Of a DNA stretch of 49,685 nt, positions 1-9,505 are shown in pieces; positions within the stretch are counted from its first letter, which is position 1, and every line of letters begins with the position of its first letter. This stretch comes from Porticoccaceae bacterium (GTDB taxonomy: Bacteria; Pseudomonadota; Gammaproteobacteria; Pseudomonadales; Porticoccaceae): the NCBI GenBank assembly GCA_024959305.1, contig JANXGQ010000010.1, positions 1 through 49,685 on the forward strand. The letters run 5' to 3'. The notes under the pieces were generated by a model, which saw only the letters and a list, made by a program, of their open reading frames with translations, was not told the DNA's origin and made no database searches. Position numbers and translations under genes: made by a program.

Positions 1-1121
1 CTCGACAGACAGGTATCGCCCTGTTAGCCGCATTAGTGCTAGTTATGACCATTACGTTTATTATGAGCAATATTTTCTATCGCCATCAAATCAATGTTGC
101 CCAAACCACATTATCAATGCATCAGAATCAGGCGACTCTGTTGGCACTGAGCGCTGAGAGCTGGGCGCGGCAGCTATTGGATGATGATACAAGGGACTCC
201 GACTACGATCATTTTGAAGAGATGTGGGCTCAGGCTATACCGGCATTACCCGTGGATGGTGGGCTGGTCAATGGCTGTATCTCCGATCTACAGGGGCGCT
301 TTAATTTAAATAACTTTGCCAGCCTTAACTCAACGAAATTAAAAATGGCATTAAAAAATAATGATAACGCCAGTGTTGCCAAGGTATGGAGCTATTTATT
401 GAACCTGCAAGAGATCCCGATCTTTCCCGGGCGGGTTGCAACCATTATAGATTGGGTGGATAAAGGATCCGTACCAGTCAACAGCGATGGCGCCGAGCAG
501 GATGATTATGCCAGCTTGATGCCGCCGCGCATGGTGGGTGATGATCTAATGGCAGAGCCCAGCGAGTTGGCTGCGGTGGTTGGCTATGAAATCTTTGAAG
601 TTCAGAAATTGATGCCCTGGATAACTGCGCTACCTATTCCCTCAGGCAGTACGACAACCCCCATTAATATTAATACTGCCTCCGATGAGTTGCTATTGGC
701 ACTGGGCGGCCATCAGGATATGCAGTTTAGGGATTCTGTGGTGGCCAATAGGCCATTTGACAATATAGTGGATTTCCACGCTCAGCTTGAGGTTGATTTT
801 GCAATTCCCTTGGTAGATGTCGAGAAGCGCTGGCCAAATACGCTTGTAGATGTGAAGTCAGATTACTTCCAACTGTATATTGAGGTGATTTTAGGGGAGG
901 CGCGCATCGAAGTTAAAAGTATAATAGACCGTTCGGGAAGGGATTCGGTTATAATTTCACGAGACTTAACCACGGTGCCGGTCAGTTTGAGCAAAGACAG
1001 TGATTCAGCGCTGTTTGAAAAACTGGCAGCTAGCGCTGGTTTGGGGTCAGGCGAAGAAATGGCGGAAGAAATGCTGGAAGACCAACAGGTACAACCAGCC
1101 TGTTTAATGATTGGGGCCTAG
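1..1121 (+). CDS. gspK: Type II secretion minor pseudopilin GspK (5' end cut by window)
   Basis: GspK caps the type II secretion pseudopilus together with GspI and GspJ. The reading frame is open from base 3, and the residues before the first Met (R-Q-T-G-I-A-L-L) are the prepilin-type cleavage region followed by the hydrophobic helix that GspK proteins carry. The real start therefore lies upstream of the window and the gene is partial here. The rest of the protein has the expected alpha-helical domain with helix-hairpin-helix-like segments (INTASDELLLALGG near the middle), typical of T2SSK. It is followed directly by gspL in a tightly packed operon. The identity is firm; only the missing N-terminus is uncertain. 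Confidence 0.93.
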   Translation, partial: RQTGIALLAALVLVMTITFIMSNIFYRHQINVAQTTLSMHQNQATLLALSAESWARQLLDDDTRDSDYDHFEEMWAQAIPALPVDGGLVNGCISDLQGRFNLNNFASLNSTKLKMALKNNDNASVAKVWSYLLNLQEIPIFPGRVATIIDWVDKGSVPVNSDGAEQDDYASLMPPRMVGDDLMAEPSELAAVVGYEIFEVQKLMPWITALPIPSGSTTTPININTASDELLLALGGHQDMQFRDSVVANRPFDNIVDFHAQLEVDFAIPLVDVEKRWPNTLVDVKSDYFQLYIEVILGEARIEVKSIIDRSGRDSVIISRDLTTVPVSLSKDSDSALFEKLAASAGLGSGEEMAEEMLEDQQVQPACLMIGA

Positions 1122-1122
1122 A

Positions 1123-2259
1123 ATGACATTACCAGTGGATCATATTCACAACCTTGATAGCTACGTCACTAACGAGGGCGAAGCCTTTGAGTCGGTGGCG
1201 GGCGCCGATTCGGTGAAGATGGATCTGTGGGTGCCATCGGAGTGCGTCAGCGTACATCTTATAGATGTCCCCACCGCGCCCAAGCGAAAATGGCCGGAGT
1301 TAATTCCCTGGATGCTCGAGGACAGGCTGTTGCAGCCGGTTGAAGAAATACATTTTGTGATCACTGGGCACAGGGTCGAGGGTCAATTGCAGGTTATTGC
1401 CTTGAGTCAGCGGGATCTGCAAGAGTGGCAGCGAGTTACTGAAAATGCCGGCGTCTTGGCGCGCTCAATGTATCCCGACTATCTGGCCCTACCCTGGGAA
1501 GCCGGGCGTATCAGTGTGGGTTGGCGCGACGGTATCTGTCTGGTGCGCCAGGGTGCAACTGAAGGATTTGCCGCCAGTCCAGATGTGACTTGGGCGATGA
1601 TCAATAATTTACTTGCTCAGGAAGACAATCCACCCAGATTATCCCTGTCGATTCCAGATCTGGAGTTGGTGCCGGAGCATCTGCGTCAACTGGCCGATAT
1701 CAATGATGCCAAGGTAGACTGGCAGTTTGCCGAATTGCCGTTGCACTGCAACTTGCTGACTGGCGATTTCAAATCTACAGTGCCCAGCGACGGTCTTTTC
1801 GGGTGGCTCCCCGCTGCGGCGCTGGGCGTTTTATCGGTGGTTTTATCGACGATCTATATTCAGCTTGCCAGTGCCAATATGGCCGAGCAAATCGACGTTT
1901 TGGAAACTCAGCTAACTCAGGGTTACTCGCGCTTATTTGAAGGGCGCAGACCCGAGCCGCAGGATGTTCGAGATGAGGTCGAGCAACAAATAGAATTGCT
2001 ATTTGCCCAGCGCCAGAGTTTAAGCTCCGCGCCTGTTGCAGGGCTGGTGGCTCTGGATAAACTGATGGCGGATTGTGGCTGTCAACTAAGGTCACTCAGC
2101 GCCAAAGATCAGGAGTTGGTAATGCAGATCGAAAACGGCGCGGCACTTAAGGAGCGAGTCCTTAATATACCTGGCTATCAGGTCGCCATTCAGGCGGGCA
2201 AAAATGACAATGCAATCGAGTTGCGGTTGACCTCCAGCGCACAGGGGGTGGCACAATGA
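1123..2259 (+). CDS. gspL: Type II secretion inner-membrane protein GspL
   Basis: GspL is a bitopic inner-membrane protein that links the cytoplasmic ATPase GspE to GspM and the pseudopilus. The long N-terminal half is the actin-like cytoplasmic domain (VPSECVSVHLIDVP and PWMLEDRLLQPVEEIHF are family-like). One hydrophobic stretch around residues 227-248 (GWLPAAALGVLSVVLSTIYI) is the membrane anchor, followed by a coiled, ferredoxin-like periplasmic tail. I chose the ATG at 1123, one base after the gspK stop; a TTG at 1111 in the same frame would overlap gspK and is less likely. The gene ends in a 4-base overlap with gspM, implying translational coupling. Confidence 0.9.
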   Translation: MTLPVDHIHNLDSYVTNEGEAFESVAGADSVKMDLWVPSECVSVHLIDVPTAPKRKWPELIPWMLEDRLLQPVEEIHFVITGHRVEGQLQVIALSQRDLQEWQRVTENAGVLARSMYPDYLALPWEAGRISVGWRDGICLVRQGATEGFAASPDVTWAMINNLLAQEDNPPRLSLSIPDLELVPEHLRQLADINDAKVDWQFAELPLHCNLLTGDFKSTVPSDGLFGWLPAAALGVLSVVLSTIYIQLASANMAEQIDVLETQLTQGYSRLFEGRRPEPQDVRDEVEQQIELLFAQRQSLSSAPVAGLVALDKLMADCGCQLRSLSAKDQELVMQIENGAALKERVLNIPGYQVAIQAGKNDNAIELRLTSSAQGVAQ

Positions 2260-2753
2260 CGGAACTATTAGCATCCATTGCGCGTTACTTTGACGGCCTG
2301 CAAGCTCGCGAGAAGCTTTTTGTGGTGGCCGGTGCGGTGGCGGTGGCGGTGGTGCTCTCAGTAAAGATCCTATTGCCGCTGTGGGAAACCCATGATCAGT
2401 TAGAGGTGCAAAAAAACAGCCTAGAAACCGACTTATCTTGGTTGCGGGAGCAGCGAGAGGCGGTGGTCAAGCTGGTCAACAATTGCCCGCTGATCCGCCA
2501 GCAAAGAGGCTCAGATAAAAGCATCTTGACCCAGTTAGTGCGGCGTAATCAGTTTCAGCTTGAAGCAGTGAATGCAACGGCAAATGGACTGTCGATCTCT
2601 ATGACGGGCGATCGCGGTGATAAAAATCGGTTTTTGCAGATAATGCATCAGATGGCCTGTCGGGGTTTTGCTGTAAATAGTGTTGCTATAAACCCAGTTG
2701 AGGCTAATCCAGCCCTCCTTAAAGCAACTGTAGAGGTGCAGCCTGTTGACTAA
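2256..2753 (+). CDS. gspM: Type II secretion protein GspM
   Basis: GspM partners GspL in the inner-membrane assembly platform. The 165-residue length, a short cytoplasmic N-terminus containing the family-typical LQAREKLFV, a single membrane segment at about residues 22-43, and a coiled-coil plus small periplasmic domain all match the family. The start overlaps gspL by four bases. The next gene is gspC, not gspN, which departs from the usual order. The assignment rests on length, topology and position more than on any catalytic motif. Confidence 0.85.
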   Translation: MTELLASIARYFDGLQAREKLFVVAGAVAVAVVLSVKILLPLWETHDQLEVQKNSLETDLSWLREQREAVVKLVNNCPLIRQQRGSDKSILTQLVRRNQFQLEAVNATANGLSISMTGDRGDKNRFLQIMHQMACRGFAVNSVAINPVEANPALLKATVEVQPVD

Positions 2754-3549
2754 GTTTTTAGATAGAGATCCAGCGCAAATTGCCCAATTGTTGCTATTGG
2801 CGATTTTTGGCACATTGTGCCTGTGGCTAACGGCCGCCATAGTTATGGAGAAGACTCGGGAGCAGATTAGCCCGGTTGCCATAGAGCCGGTGCGATCTCC
2901 CGCGGATGCTGATTTCAACTGGTTTGGCGGTGAGTTGCCGGCCGCACAGGCGGTTATCTCGGAAATTCCCGAGGAGCTGGCAATGGCAAATATCAATGCA
3001 AAACTGCTGGGCGTGATTATGGCGGGTGAGAAATCCTCCGCCACTGTAAAATACAGCGATTCCCCAGAGGCCGTGTATTTTAAAGGTGACGAGTTAAACA
3101 AAAACACCTCTATTGTCGAAATTCAACCCTACCGTATTGTGGTTAGCCAGAACGGTATCAAAAAACAGATTTTGATGAAGAAGCCCGATTCGGTTATACA
3201 GACCGAACAGAGTTCCTCTGCGACTGGGGGAGCGCCGGATAACGGTTTTGCGCTGGCCAATATGTTTGGGGCGGTGCCGGTGATGGTGGGCGGTTCCACT
3301 GGATTTAAAATAAACAACCTATCCAGCGAGGTTCAACAGCTAGCGGATATTCAAGAGGGTGACGTTATCACTCAGGTGGATGGCGTATCCGTTAAGGATA
3401 TTATGGCAGATCCAGCCAAATGGATGACCTATAGTGCTTCCTCTAGTCTGCCGGTGACGGTTATCAGGGGCGGCCAAGAGCAGATTATTTATATCAATGC
3501 CTCTAGTCTATCGGCTAAAATGTTGCCGAACCTAGGATTTAAACCCTAA
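2746..3549 (+). CDS. gspC: Type II secretion protein GspC with PDZ domain
   Basis: GspC connects the inner-membrane platform to the GspD secretin and helps select substrates. The protein has a membrane helix at about residues 13-33, then the homology region (INAKLLGVIMAGEKSSATVKY near residues 83-103) that binds the secretin N0 domain, and a C-terminal PDZ domain (about 180-265, with GFKINNLSSEVQQLADIQEGD). The start is a TTG at 2746 that overlaps the end of gspM, which fits coupled translation. gspC is normally the first gene of a T2SS operon; here it follows gspM. Confidence 0.9.
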   Translation: MTKFLDRDPAQIAQLLLLAIFGTLCLWLTAAIVMEKTREQISPVAIEPVRSPADADFNWFGGELPAAQAVISEIPEELAMANINAKLLGVIMAGEKSSATVKYSDSPEAVYFKGDELNKNTSIVEIQPYRIVVSQNGIKKQILMKKPDSVIQTEQSSSATGGAPDNGFALANMFGAVPVMVGGSTGFKINNLSSEVQQLADIQEGDVITQVDGVSVKDIMADPAKWMTYSASSSLPVTVIRGGQEQIIYINASSLSAKMLPNLGFKP

Positions 3550-3550
3550 T

Positions 3551-5494
3551 ATGAATGTCCACAAAAAAAGACGGATAAAGTTTATGAGAGTTGGTCAAAC
3601 CAAAAAATGCTTAGGCTCGATCAAATGGGTCGCTACATGGCTAATTTCCCTATGCTTTGTTGTCGAGGCGATTTCCGCGGAGCAGGTCAGAATCAACTTT
3701 CGCGATGCCGATATCCGCAGTGTGATTGAAAGTGTTGCCGAAATCACTGGGGAATCTTTTGTGTTAGACCCCAGAGTCAAAGGCAAGGTGACTATTATCT
3801 CCCCCGAGCCCATAGACAAATCGCTGCTTTACGAGGCCATACTCTCGGCCATTCAGGTTCAGGGTTATCAGGCGGTTAAAGACGGTGTAGTCACCAGAAT
3901 AGTGCCTTTTAACCAGTCGTTTGGCCTTGCCGGTGGCGGTCAGAGCGAATTGGTCACAGAAATTCTAAAAGTCAGATATGTTCAGGCGGCCACCCTTATC
4001 CCGGTGTTAAAGCCCATGATGAGCAACGGCGCGCGGGTGCAGGCCTACAACCAGAGTAACTATCTGGTGGTATCGGATATCCGCTCCAATGTAGAGCGTT
4101 TAAAGTCACTGCTGCGGGAACTGGACGATCCGGATCACACTGCGGTAGAAGTGATTAGTCTAGAGCATATTTCCGCCGCCGAGGCGGTGCATATTGCCGG
4201 CCAACTTAAGCAGTTACAGAAACAGAACCTGTCGCTGGTCGAGGACGGCCTTAATAATCGGGTGATTGTCAGTGGCCCGGGGTCGGCGCGTACCGCCTTT
4301 AAGAACATGTTAAAAGCCCTGGATGTGCCATTGAGTAAAAAGGGCAGTGTGGAAGTGATCTACCTTAACTACTCTCGAGCGGCGGAACTTAAGCCGGTAA
4401 TCGATGGTATGTTGCAGTCGGAAATATTCCTGCGTTTGGCCGGTGAAGCCACCTCAAAGAGCAAAGGGGCTAGCAAAACCGCCTATAAGGTTGAAATTGA
4501 TGAGCTTAATAACGCGCTGATCTTGGCGGCACCCTCCGCGGTGATTCGCGAGGTAAAAACTATTATCGACAAGCTGGATATTTCCCGGCCTCAGGTACTA
4601 ATTGAAGCGGTGATTGCTGAGTTAACTGAAAATCAGGCTAGATCACTGGGTGCCGACCTTATTTATACCAGCAAAAATCGCGGTGGCTATCTAACCAATT
4701 TTGATGGTGTGCTGAGCTCATTATTGGGGGTGGGGTTAAATGGCACGCCAGAAGCTTCGGCGCTGACTAGTGCAATTGGTGCGATACCAAGCTCGGCCAT
4801 AGGTTTGGCTGGCAATTTTGATCCCGATACAGGTAAAAGTATGGGCTTGCTAATAAAGGCCCTTAAAACGGATGATGACACCAATATCCTTTCCACTCCC
4901 TCGGTGGTTACCTTGGATAATGAGGAGGCAACACTGACCTCCGGTGATGAGGTGCCCTTTCAAACCGGCAGTTACACCAATAATAGCAACAGCTCTAGTG
5001 GTAACCCTTTTACTACGTTTAATCGTGAAGAGGTGGGGGTATTGCTAAAAGTTAAACCGCAAATTAGTAAGGGCAATGCGGTGCGCTTGGAAATAGAACA
5101 GGAATCCTCCAAGGTTAAAGGTGGGACGGAGGGCTTGCAAACTACCTCTAAAAATACCATTAAAACCAATGTAATGATTGAGGATGGCCAGTTGCTAATA
5201 CTGGGGGGTCTTATTGAGGATACCTTTATTGATTCAGAGAAGAAGGTGCCCTTATTGGGGGATATCCCGATCTTGGGCAGGTTGTTTAAATCTTCGTCGA
5301 AAACCAAGAATAAAAAGGTAACAATGATGTTTATTCGCCCTACGATTATTCGCAGTCCAGAGGATGCTAAGAAACTCTCCAATAGTAGATTTGAGCATCT
5401 TATTAGCCGCGATCTCAATGGTAAAAATAAGGGTCCATTAAGCGAGCAACTTCAGGAAATTCTCGATCAGGGGCAATCGCAGGAGACTGAGTGA
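3551..5494 (+). CDS. gspD: Type II secretion outer-membrane secretin GspD
   Basis: GspD forms the outer-membrane channel of the type II secretion system. A signal peptide occupies roughly residues 12-43 and ends in an A-x-A-like site (EAISAEQV). The N0 domain follows (VRINFRDADIRSVIESV), then repeated N1-N3 domains, then the secretin barrel with the conserved VPLLGDIPILGRLF motif in the C-terminal third. The 647 residues are normal for the family. ATG 3551 lies one base past the gspC stop; ATG 3584 is an alternative that would shorten the pre-signal segment. No lipobox is seen, so any pilotin would act on GspD from outside; gspA/gspB downstream suggest ExeAB-type assembly. Confidence 0.95.
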   Translation: MNVHKKRRIKFMRVGQTKKCLGSIKWVATWLISLCFVVEAISAEQVRINFRDADIRSVIESVAEITGESFVLDPRVKGKVTIISPEPIDKSLLYEAILSAIQVQGYQAVKDGVVTRIVPFNQSFGLAGGGQSELVTEILKVRYVQAATLIPVLKPMMSNGARVQAYNQSNYLVVSDIRSNVERLKSLLRELDDPDHTAVEVISLEHISAAEAVHIAGQLKQLQKQNLSLVEDGLNNRVIVSGPGSARTAFKNMLKALDVPLSKKGSVEVIYLNYSRAAELKPVIDGMLQSEIFLRLAGEATSKSKGASKTAYKVEIDELNNALILAAPSAVIREVKTIIDKLDISRPQVLIEAVIAELTENQARSLGADLIYTSKNRGGYLTNFDGVLSSLLGVGLNGTPEASALTSAIGAIPSSAIGLAGNFDPDTGKSMGLLIKALKTDDDTNILSTPSVVTLDNEEATLTSGDEVPFQTGSYTNNSNSSSGNPFTTFNREEVGVLLKVKPQISKGNAVRLEIEQESSKVKGGTEGLQTTSKNTIKTNVMIEDGQLLILGGLIEDTFIDSEKKVPLLGDIPILGRLFKSSSKTKNKKVTMMFIRPTIIRSPEDAKKLSNSRFEHLISRDLNGKNKGPLSEQLQEILDQGQSQETE

Positions 5495-5503
5495 TCTGGC
5501 AAT

Positions 5504-7198
5504 ATGAGCATTTACCTGCAGTATTTTGCCCTTAATTGCGAACCTTTCTCGATTGTTCCAGATCCGGGGTTTTTATACCCCAGTAGCCAGCATCGGCAGG
5601 CTGTAGCCCATTTAAAATATGGCCTCGATCGCGAGGGCGGCTTTGTGCTGCTGAGCGGCGAGGTGGGCACAGGTAAAACCACCTTGACCCGCACCTTGCT
5701 TAAGCACTTGCCGGCCCATATGCGCGTTGCCTATGTGCTCAATAGCAAGCTCAAAGTCACCGATGTGCTGGCCAGTATCTGTCATGAACTGTCCATTGAT
5801 GTGCCCAGTACGCCAGATCTCTCTTTTACCAAAACCTGTACTGATGCCTTAAATCATGACCTTTTGGATGCCCATGCACAGGGTAAAAAAACCCTAGTCG
5901 TTATTGAGGAGGCGCAAAATCTGAGCGCCGAAGTGTTGGAAATGCTGCGGTTGCTTAGCAACCTTGAGACCGCCACCCATAAACTGCTGCATATTCTATT
6001 GGTGGGACAGCCGGAGTTATTGGAGACGCTGGCGCAAAAAGATCAGCGCCAACTCAATCAGCGAGTGGTGGCGCGCTTTCATTTATTGCCACTAGAAAGA
6101 GCCGATGTGGCGAACTATGTTAATCACCGTCTGCATTGTGCCGGTGCCGATCGCCCCATTTTTGATAATGCGGCGATGGCGGCGCTGTTTCGGCTCACCA
6201 AAGGGGTGCCGCGACTTATCAACCTAATTTGTCATCATTCACTGCTGGCTGCCTATGCCACTGGCGCCAAAACGCTCTCAGCTGGGTTGGTCAAAAAAGC
6301 TGCCGCCGAGATTTTAGATACTCATCTGCCGAAACCTAAAACCGCTGGTAAATGGTTGGCAATAGGTTTATTCAGTGCTCTGGTTATAACTCTGGGGCTG
6401 CTATACCGCGAATACCTACCCACCCCTATCAACTCACCAGTTGCAGCTGTGGAGCCCTCCATTGAAATAGTGGAGCCAGTGGCACCCGTAGAGCCTTTGG
6501 TGCTCGAGGATCAGCCTCAGGAAGATATTGTGAAGGGCGCGGATCAGCCTCAGGAAGACATTGTGCAGGGCCTGAATAAGCCTTCCCCCGCAGTGACTAC
6601 AAATCCGTTTACAGCGCTATTTGCGATCTGGTCGGTGGAGGCTGGGGCGCTATTTTCCGAGGAGGAAGTCTATGCGGTGGCGGCCTCTAATGGATTGGGT
6701 GCCGAGAAATTGGCAGCTACTGATTTGGCGATCTTAATGGCCATAGATCGGCCGGGTATTGTATGGATAAGAGATGCTGACAATCGACTAAAAACCTATT
6801 TGCTGGTCCATATCAATGACAATCATCTGACTTTGATTGGGGCCTCTGGTCAGCGCAGTATGGAGATGGAGCGGTTTGTTACTCACTGGTCTGGGGCATT
6901 GCTCTACCTGTGGCATTCACCAGCTGAAATCCACAGTCTGCGTTTGGGGGATATTAACCCCGAAGCTCTGAATTGGTTGCAGAATAAGCTTCGACAGGCG
7001 GATGATAGCTATGAGCAGATTATCACCGGCGGTCGTTATAATGCCGCCATCAGGGAGCGCGTATTATTATTTCAAAAGCAACAGGGCATCAAAGCTGATG
7101 GGGTGGTGGGACGGCAAACCATTATGAAGCTCAATCAGCTTGCCAACCCATCGACGCCGCGACTGATCAGTGAAGAGATTGCAGGGGGTGCAAACTAA
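5504..7198 (+). CDS. gspA: GspA/ExeA-like AAA ATPase with peptidoglycan-binding domain
   Basis: ExeA-type GspA is an inner-membrane ATPase that, with GspB, remodels or binds peptidoglycan so that the secretin can assemble. The N-terminal AAA domain shows Walker A (GEVGTGKTT, residues 52-60) and Walker B (LVVIEEAQ, about 131-138). A membrane helix lies at about 283-301, followed by a Pro/Glu-rich periplasmic linker containing a perfect-phase 33-bp tandem duplication (DQPQEDIV twice). The C-terminus carries a PG_binding_1 motif (ADGVVGRQTIMKLNQ). It starts 9 bases after gspD and overlaps gspB by one base (TAATG). Confidence 0.9.
   Translation: MSIYLQYFALNCEPFSIVPDPGFLYPSSQHRQAVAHLKYGLDREGGFVLLSGEVGTGKTTLTRTLLKHLPAHMRVAYVLNSKLKVTDVLASICHELSIDVPSTPDLSFTKTCTDALNHDLLDAHAQGKKTLVVIEEAQNLSAEVLEMLRLLSNLETATHKLLHILLVGQPELLETLAQKDQRQLNQRVVARFHLLPLERADVANYVNHRLHCAGADRPIFDNAAMAALFRLTKGVPRLINLICHHSLLAAYATGAKTLSAGLVKKAAAEILDTHLPKPKTAGKWLAIGLFSALVITLGLLYREYLPTPINSPVAAVEPSIEIVEPVAPVEPLVLEDQPQEDIVKGADQPQEDIVQGLNKPSPAVTTNPFTALFAIWSVEAGALFSEEEVYAVAASNGLGAEKLAATDLAILMAIDRPGIVWIRDADNRLKTYLLVHINDNHLTLIGASGQRSMEMERFVTHWSGALLYLWHSPAEIHSLRLGDINPEALNWLQNKLRQADDSYEQIITGGRYNAAIRERVLLFQKQQGIKADGVVGRQTIMKLNQLANPSTPRLISEEIAGGAN
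6509..6574 (+). repeat. 33-bp tandem duplication inside gspA
   Basis: Two adjacent 33-base units begin with GATCAGCCTCAGGAAGA and encode DQPQEDIV plus three further residues each. They differ at only a few bases and lie in the low-complexity linker between the membrane helix and the periplasmic domains, where length changes are usually tolerated. It looks like a recent slippage or unequal-exchange duplication. Confidence 0.8.
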
Positions 7199-7719
7199 TG
7201 TCTTATATTCTCAATGCTTTAAAGAAAGCGGAGCGCGATCGATTGCGCGAGGACCCCAAAGAACTTGAGGATTTTGCCAGTGCCCGCTGGGACCCCTACC
7301 AACAACAGCCATCATCAAATACCCTAAAATATATTCTTATTATTACTGCCCTAGTGGCACTGGGTTTGGGGTGCTTGGCCTATCTGGGTGTTTTTTCACC
7401 CTTCCCGCAGACGGCTATTAACAGCATTGATGCGCCGCTAGCATCTGCGCCCCATCCGACTGTTGATAAAACCCCAGAGGCAGATCGGCTGAGCATTGCA
7501 GAATCCGTTGCCCGGCCTGTTCGCTCAGCAGTTCCCCAATTAGCTATCAGCGGCCATATGTATTTTGCTGAGGGCTCGTCATCCAATCGATTATTTGCCA
7601 ATGGTCAGTCCTACAAAGAGGCTGATAGGGTAGCTGAGGGTTGGGTGCTGGTAACTATTGGTGTAGAGGGTATTCAGATTCGCTCCGGCGAGCGATTGGA
7701 GTTTTTGCCCTACCCATAG
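7198..7719 (+). CDS. gspB: GspB/ExeB-like secretin assembly protein
   Basis: GspB works with GspA in secretin assembly. The N-terminus MSYILNALKKAERDR is the hallmark of the T2SSB family, followed by a membrane helix at about residues 43-66, a variable periplasmic linker, and a conserved C-terminal domain (LAISGHMYFAEGSSSNRLF to the end) found in GspB/PulB. The start overlaps gspA by one base. The stop codon abuts the stop of the convergent aceK gene with no bases between, so there is no room for a dedicated intergenic terminator. Confidence 0.88.
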   Translation: MSYILNALKKAERDRLREDPKELEDFASARWDPYQQQPSSNTLKYILIITALVALGLGCLAYLGVFSPFPQTAINSIDAPLASAPHPTVDKTPEADRLSIAESVARPVRSAVPQLAISGHMYFAEGSSSNRLFANGQSYKEADRVAEGWVLVTIGVEGIQIRSGERLEFLPYP

Positions 7720-9489
7720 TTAGCTAGAAAATACCTCTAAAATCGAATTTTTTCCACGATCAAAACGTTTAGCACGACGGTAGGGGAATACATCTACCAC
7801 AAAGCCATTGCGAATCTGATCCTGCAAATTCTGCCAAAAACTTACTTGGAAAAGGTCGCTGTGCATAGCTTCGAACATTTTGCGCGCTTTGTGATTGCCA
7901 AAGAAGAATAAGCGGAATTCCTCGGGGAAGATATCATTGGGGCCCACGGTGTACCAGGTGCCCGCTTGCATTTCCTCCTGCTCATTGCGGGGCTCGGGAA
8001 TCTCCCGAAAGTTACAATCGGTCAAGGTGGCAATTTCATCGTAATCGTAGAACACCACGCGACCGTGGCGAGTAACGCCAAAGTTTTTATGCGGCATATC
8101 GCCGGGGAAGATATTGGCAGCTGCCAGCTGCTTTATGCAGTTGCCATACTCCTCCATCGCATTGCGCATCTGATCGTCGTCGGCTGTTTGCAGATAAATA
8201 TTTAAGGGTGTCATATAGCGTTCAGCATACAGATGCCGGATAAGAATCTTATCGCCCTGTATTTCTATCTGTGAAGGGGCAACCTTTTGTAGCTCCTGTA
8301 TCAGCGCCTCTGAAAAACGTTCTAGAGGGAAGAGAAGGTCGTCAAATTCCTGGGAGTCGGCCATTCGTCCAACTCGGTCATGGCGAGATACCAAGTGGTA
8401 TTTTTCGCGCACAATATCGTGGGTGACCTCTTTCGGGGGAGCAAACTTATCTTTAATAACCTTAAACACAATATTGTAAGACGGCAGTGTAAACACCGTC
8501 ATCACCATCCCCTTAATGCCCGGTGCAACAACAAACTGATCCTTCGATTTGCTGAGATGACCAACAAACTCGCGGTAAAATTCAGTTTTAGCATGTTTGG
8601 GAAACCCCAATGAATTATAAATCTCGTAATCGCGCTTTCTGGGCATCAGGGTTTTTAAGAAGTGCGTATACTGATAGGGCAGAGGGGCATCAACCATAAA
8701 ATGATTGCGGGTAAAACTAAACACCACGCTGAGCTCATCCCCCGTAAACAGTGCGGTATCCACATAGAGTGAGCCGTCCTCGGTATTCAGAAACACCAGC
8801 GCCATAGGGAATATTTGCTCGCCGTCTACCACGCGTCCCACCATATAGGCGGCTTTGCTGCGATAAAAAGTGGACTCTAGAAGATCAAATTTAACCTGAC
8901 TGTGCGGGCCTTTTAGCTGCGGCACCACCTCCTGATTAAATACCTCCATAATACAGTCCAGATCCAGATCTATATCCTCTCCGGGTAGCGAAAATTCCGA
9001 TTCCTTTAAAATATTTCTGAACAGCTGGCGAAAATTATCGCCCTGGTAGCGCACAAAGATACTGTACTCTGCCTCTGGTGCTTCAATCAGCTGTGAAGAC
9101 AGTACATAAATAATATGGTCACTGATCTTATCGTGGTCGTGAATATCACTAAACACCGAGTTAAAGAAGGTTTCGGCAATTTCAAAATTGGGAAAATTAA
9201 ACACCAACTGGGTGTAAGCCTTTTTGGCTTCACTCCACAGATCCAGATTGGCAATATCCTTATTGGTCACCATCTCAAGATACTGGATGGTTTGCGCCAC
9301 TTTGAGCTTATACAGTTCCAGACGCTCGACATTGGCCTGTTGAACGCCATGCCAGTCGGCCTTTTCAAAGCGCGCTTTGGCGCTGAGGGTTGAGTTTAAA
9401 TAGTCGGCAAAATAACTGCGAAATCCATTGAGAATGGTTTTCGCCATCCTTCTCGCCGTTGAATTATGGGTCAGGTGTTTAGCGGCCAT
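7720..9489 (-). CDS. aceK: Isocitrate dehydrogenase kinase/phosphatase
   Basis: AceK reversibly phosphorylates isocitrate dehydrogenase and so switches carbon between the TCA cycle and the glyoxylate shunt. The 589 residues match the family length. The ATP-binding segment is visible as APGIKGMVMTVFTLPSYN with the conserved lysine nearby (VFKVIKDKF), and the catalytic region as KNFGVTRHGRVVFYDYDEI. Here aceK is not next to aceA or aceB; it sits convergent to the secretion operon and downstream of the DnaT-like/P-like pair. The first Met (9489) was used; Met15 is possible. Confidence 0.95.
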   Translation of the reverse strand: MAAKHLTHNSTARRMAKTILNGFRSYFADYLNSTLSAKARFEKADWHGVQQANVERLELYKLKVAQTIQYLEMVTNKDIANLDLWSEAKKAYTQLVFNFPNFEIAETFFNSVFSDIHDHDKISDHIIYVLSSQLIEAPEAEYSIFVRYQGDNFRQLFRNILKESEFSLPGEDIDLDLDCIMEVFNQEVVPQLKGPHSQVKFDLLESTFYRSKAAYMVGRVVDGEQIFPMALVFLNTEDGSLYVDTALFTGDELSVVFSFTRNHFMVDAPLPYQYTHFLKTLMPRKRDYEIYNSLGFPKHAKTEFYREFVGHLSKSKDQFVVAPGIKGMVMTVFTLPSYNIVFKVIKDKFAPPKEVTHDIVREKYHLVSRHDRVGRMADSQEFDDLLFPLERFSEALIQELQKVAPSQIEIQGDKILIRHLYAERYMTPLNIYLQTADDDQMRNAMEEYGNCIKQLAAANIFPGDMPHKNFGVTRHGRVVFYDYDEIATLTDCNFREIPEPRNEQEEMQAGTWYTVGPNDIFPEEFRLFFFGNHKARKMFEAMHSDLFQVSFWQNLQDQIRNGFVVDVFPYRRAKRFDRGKNSILEVFSS

Positions 9490-9505
9490 GTATTTGCCCA
9501 GCTAG

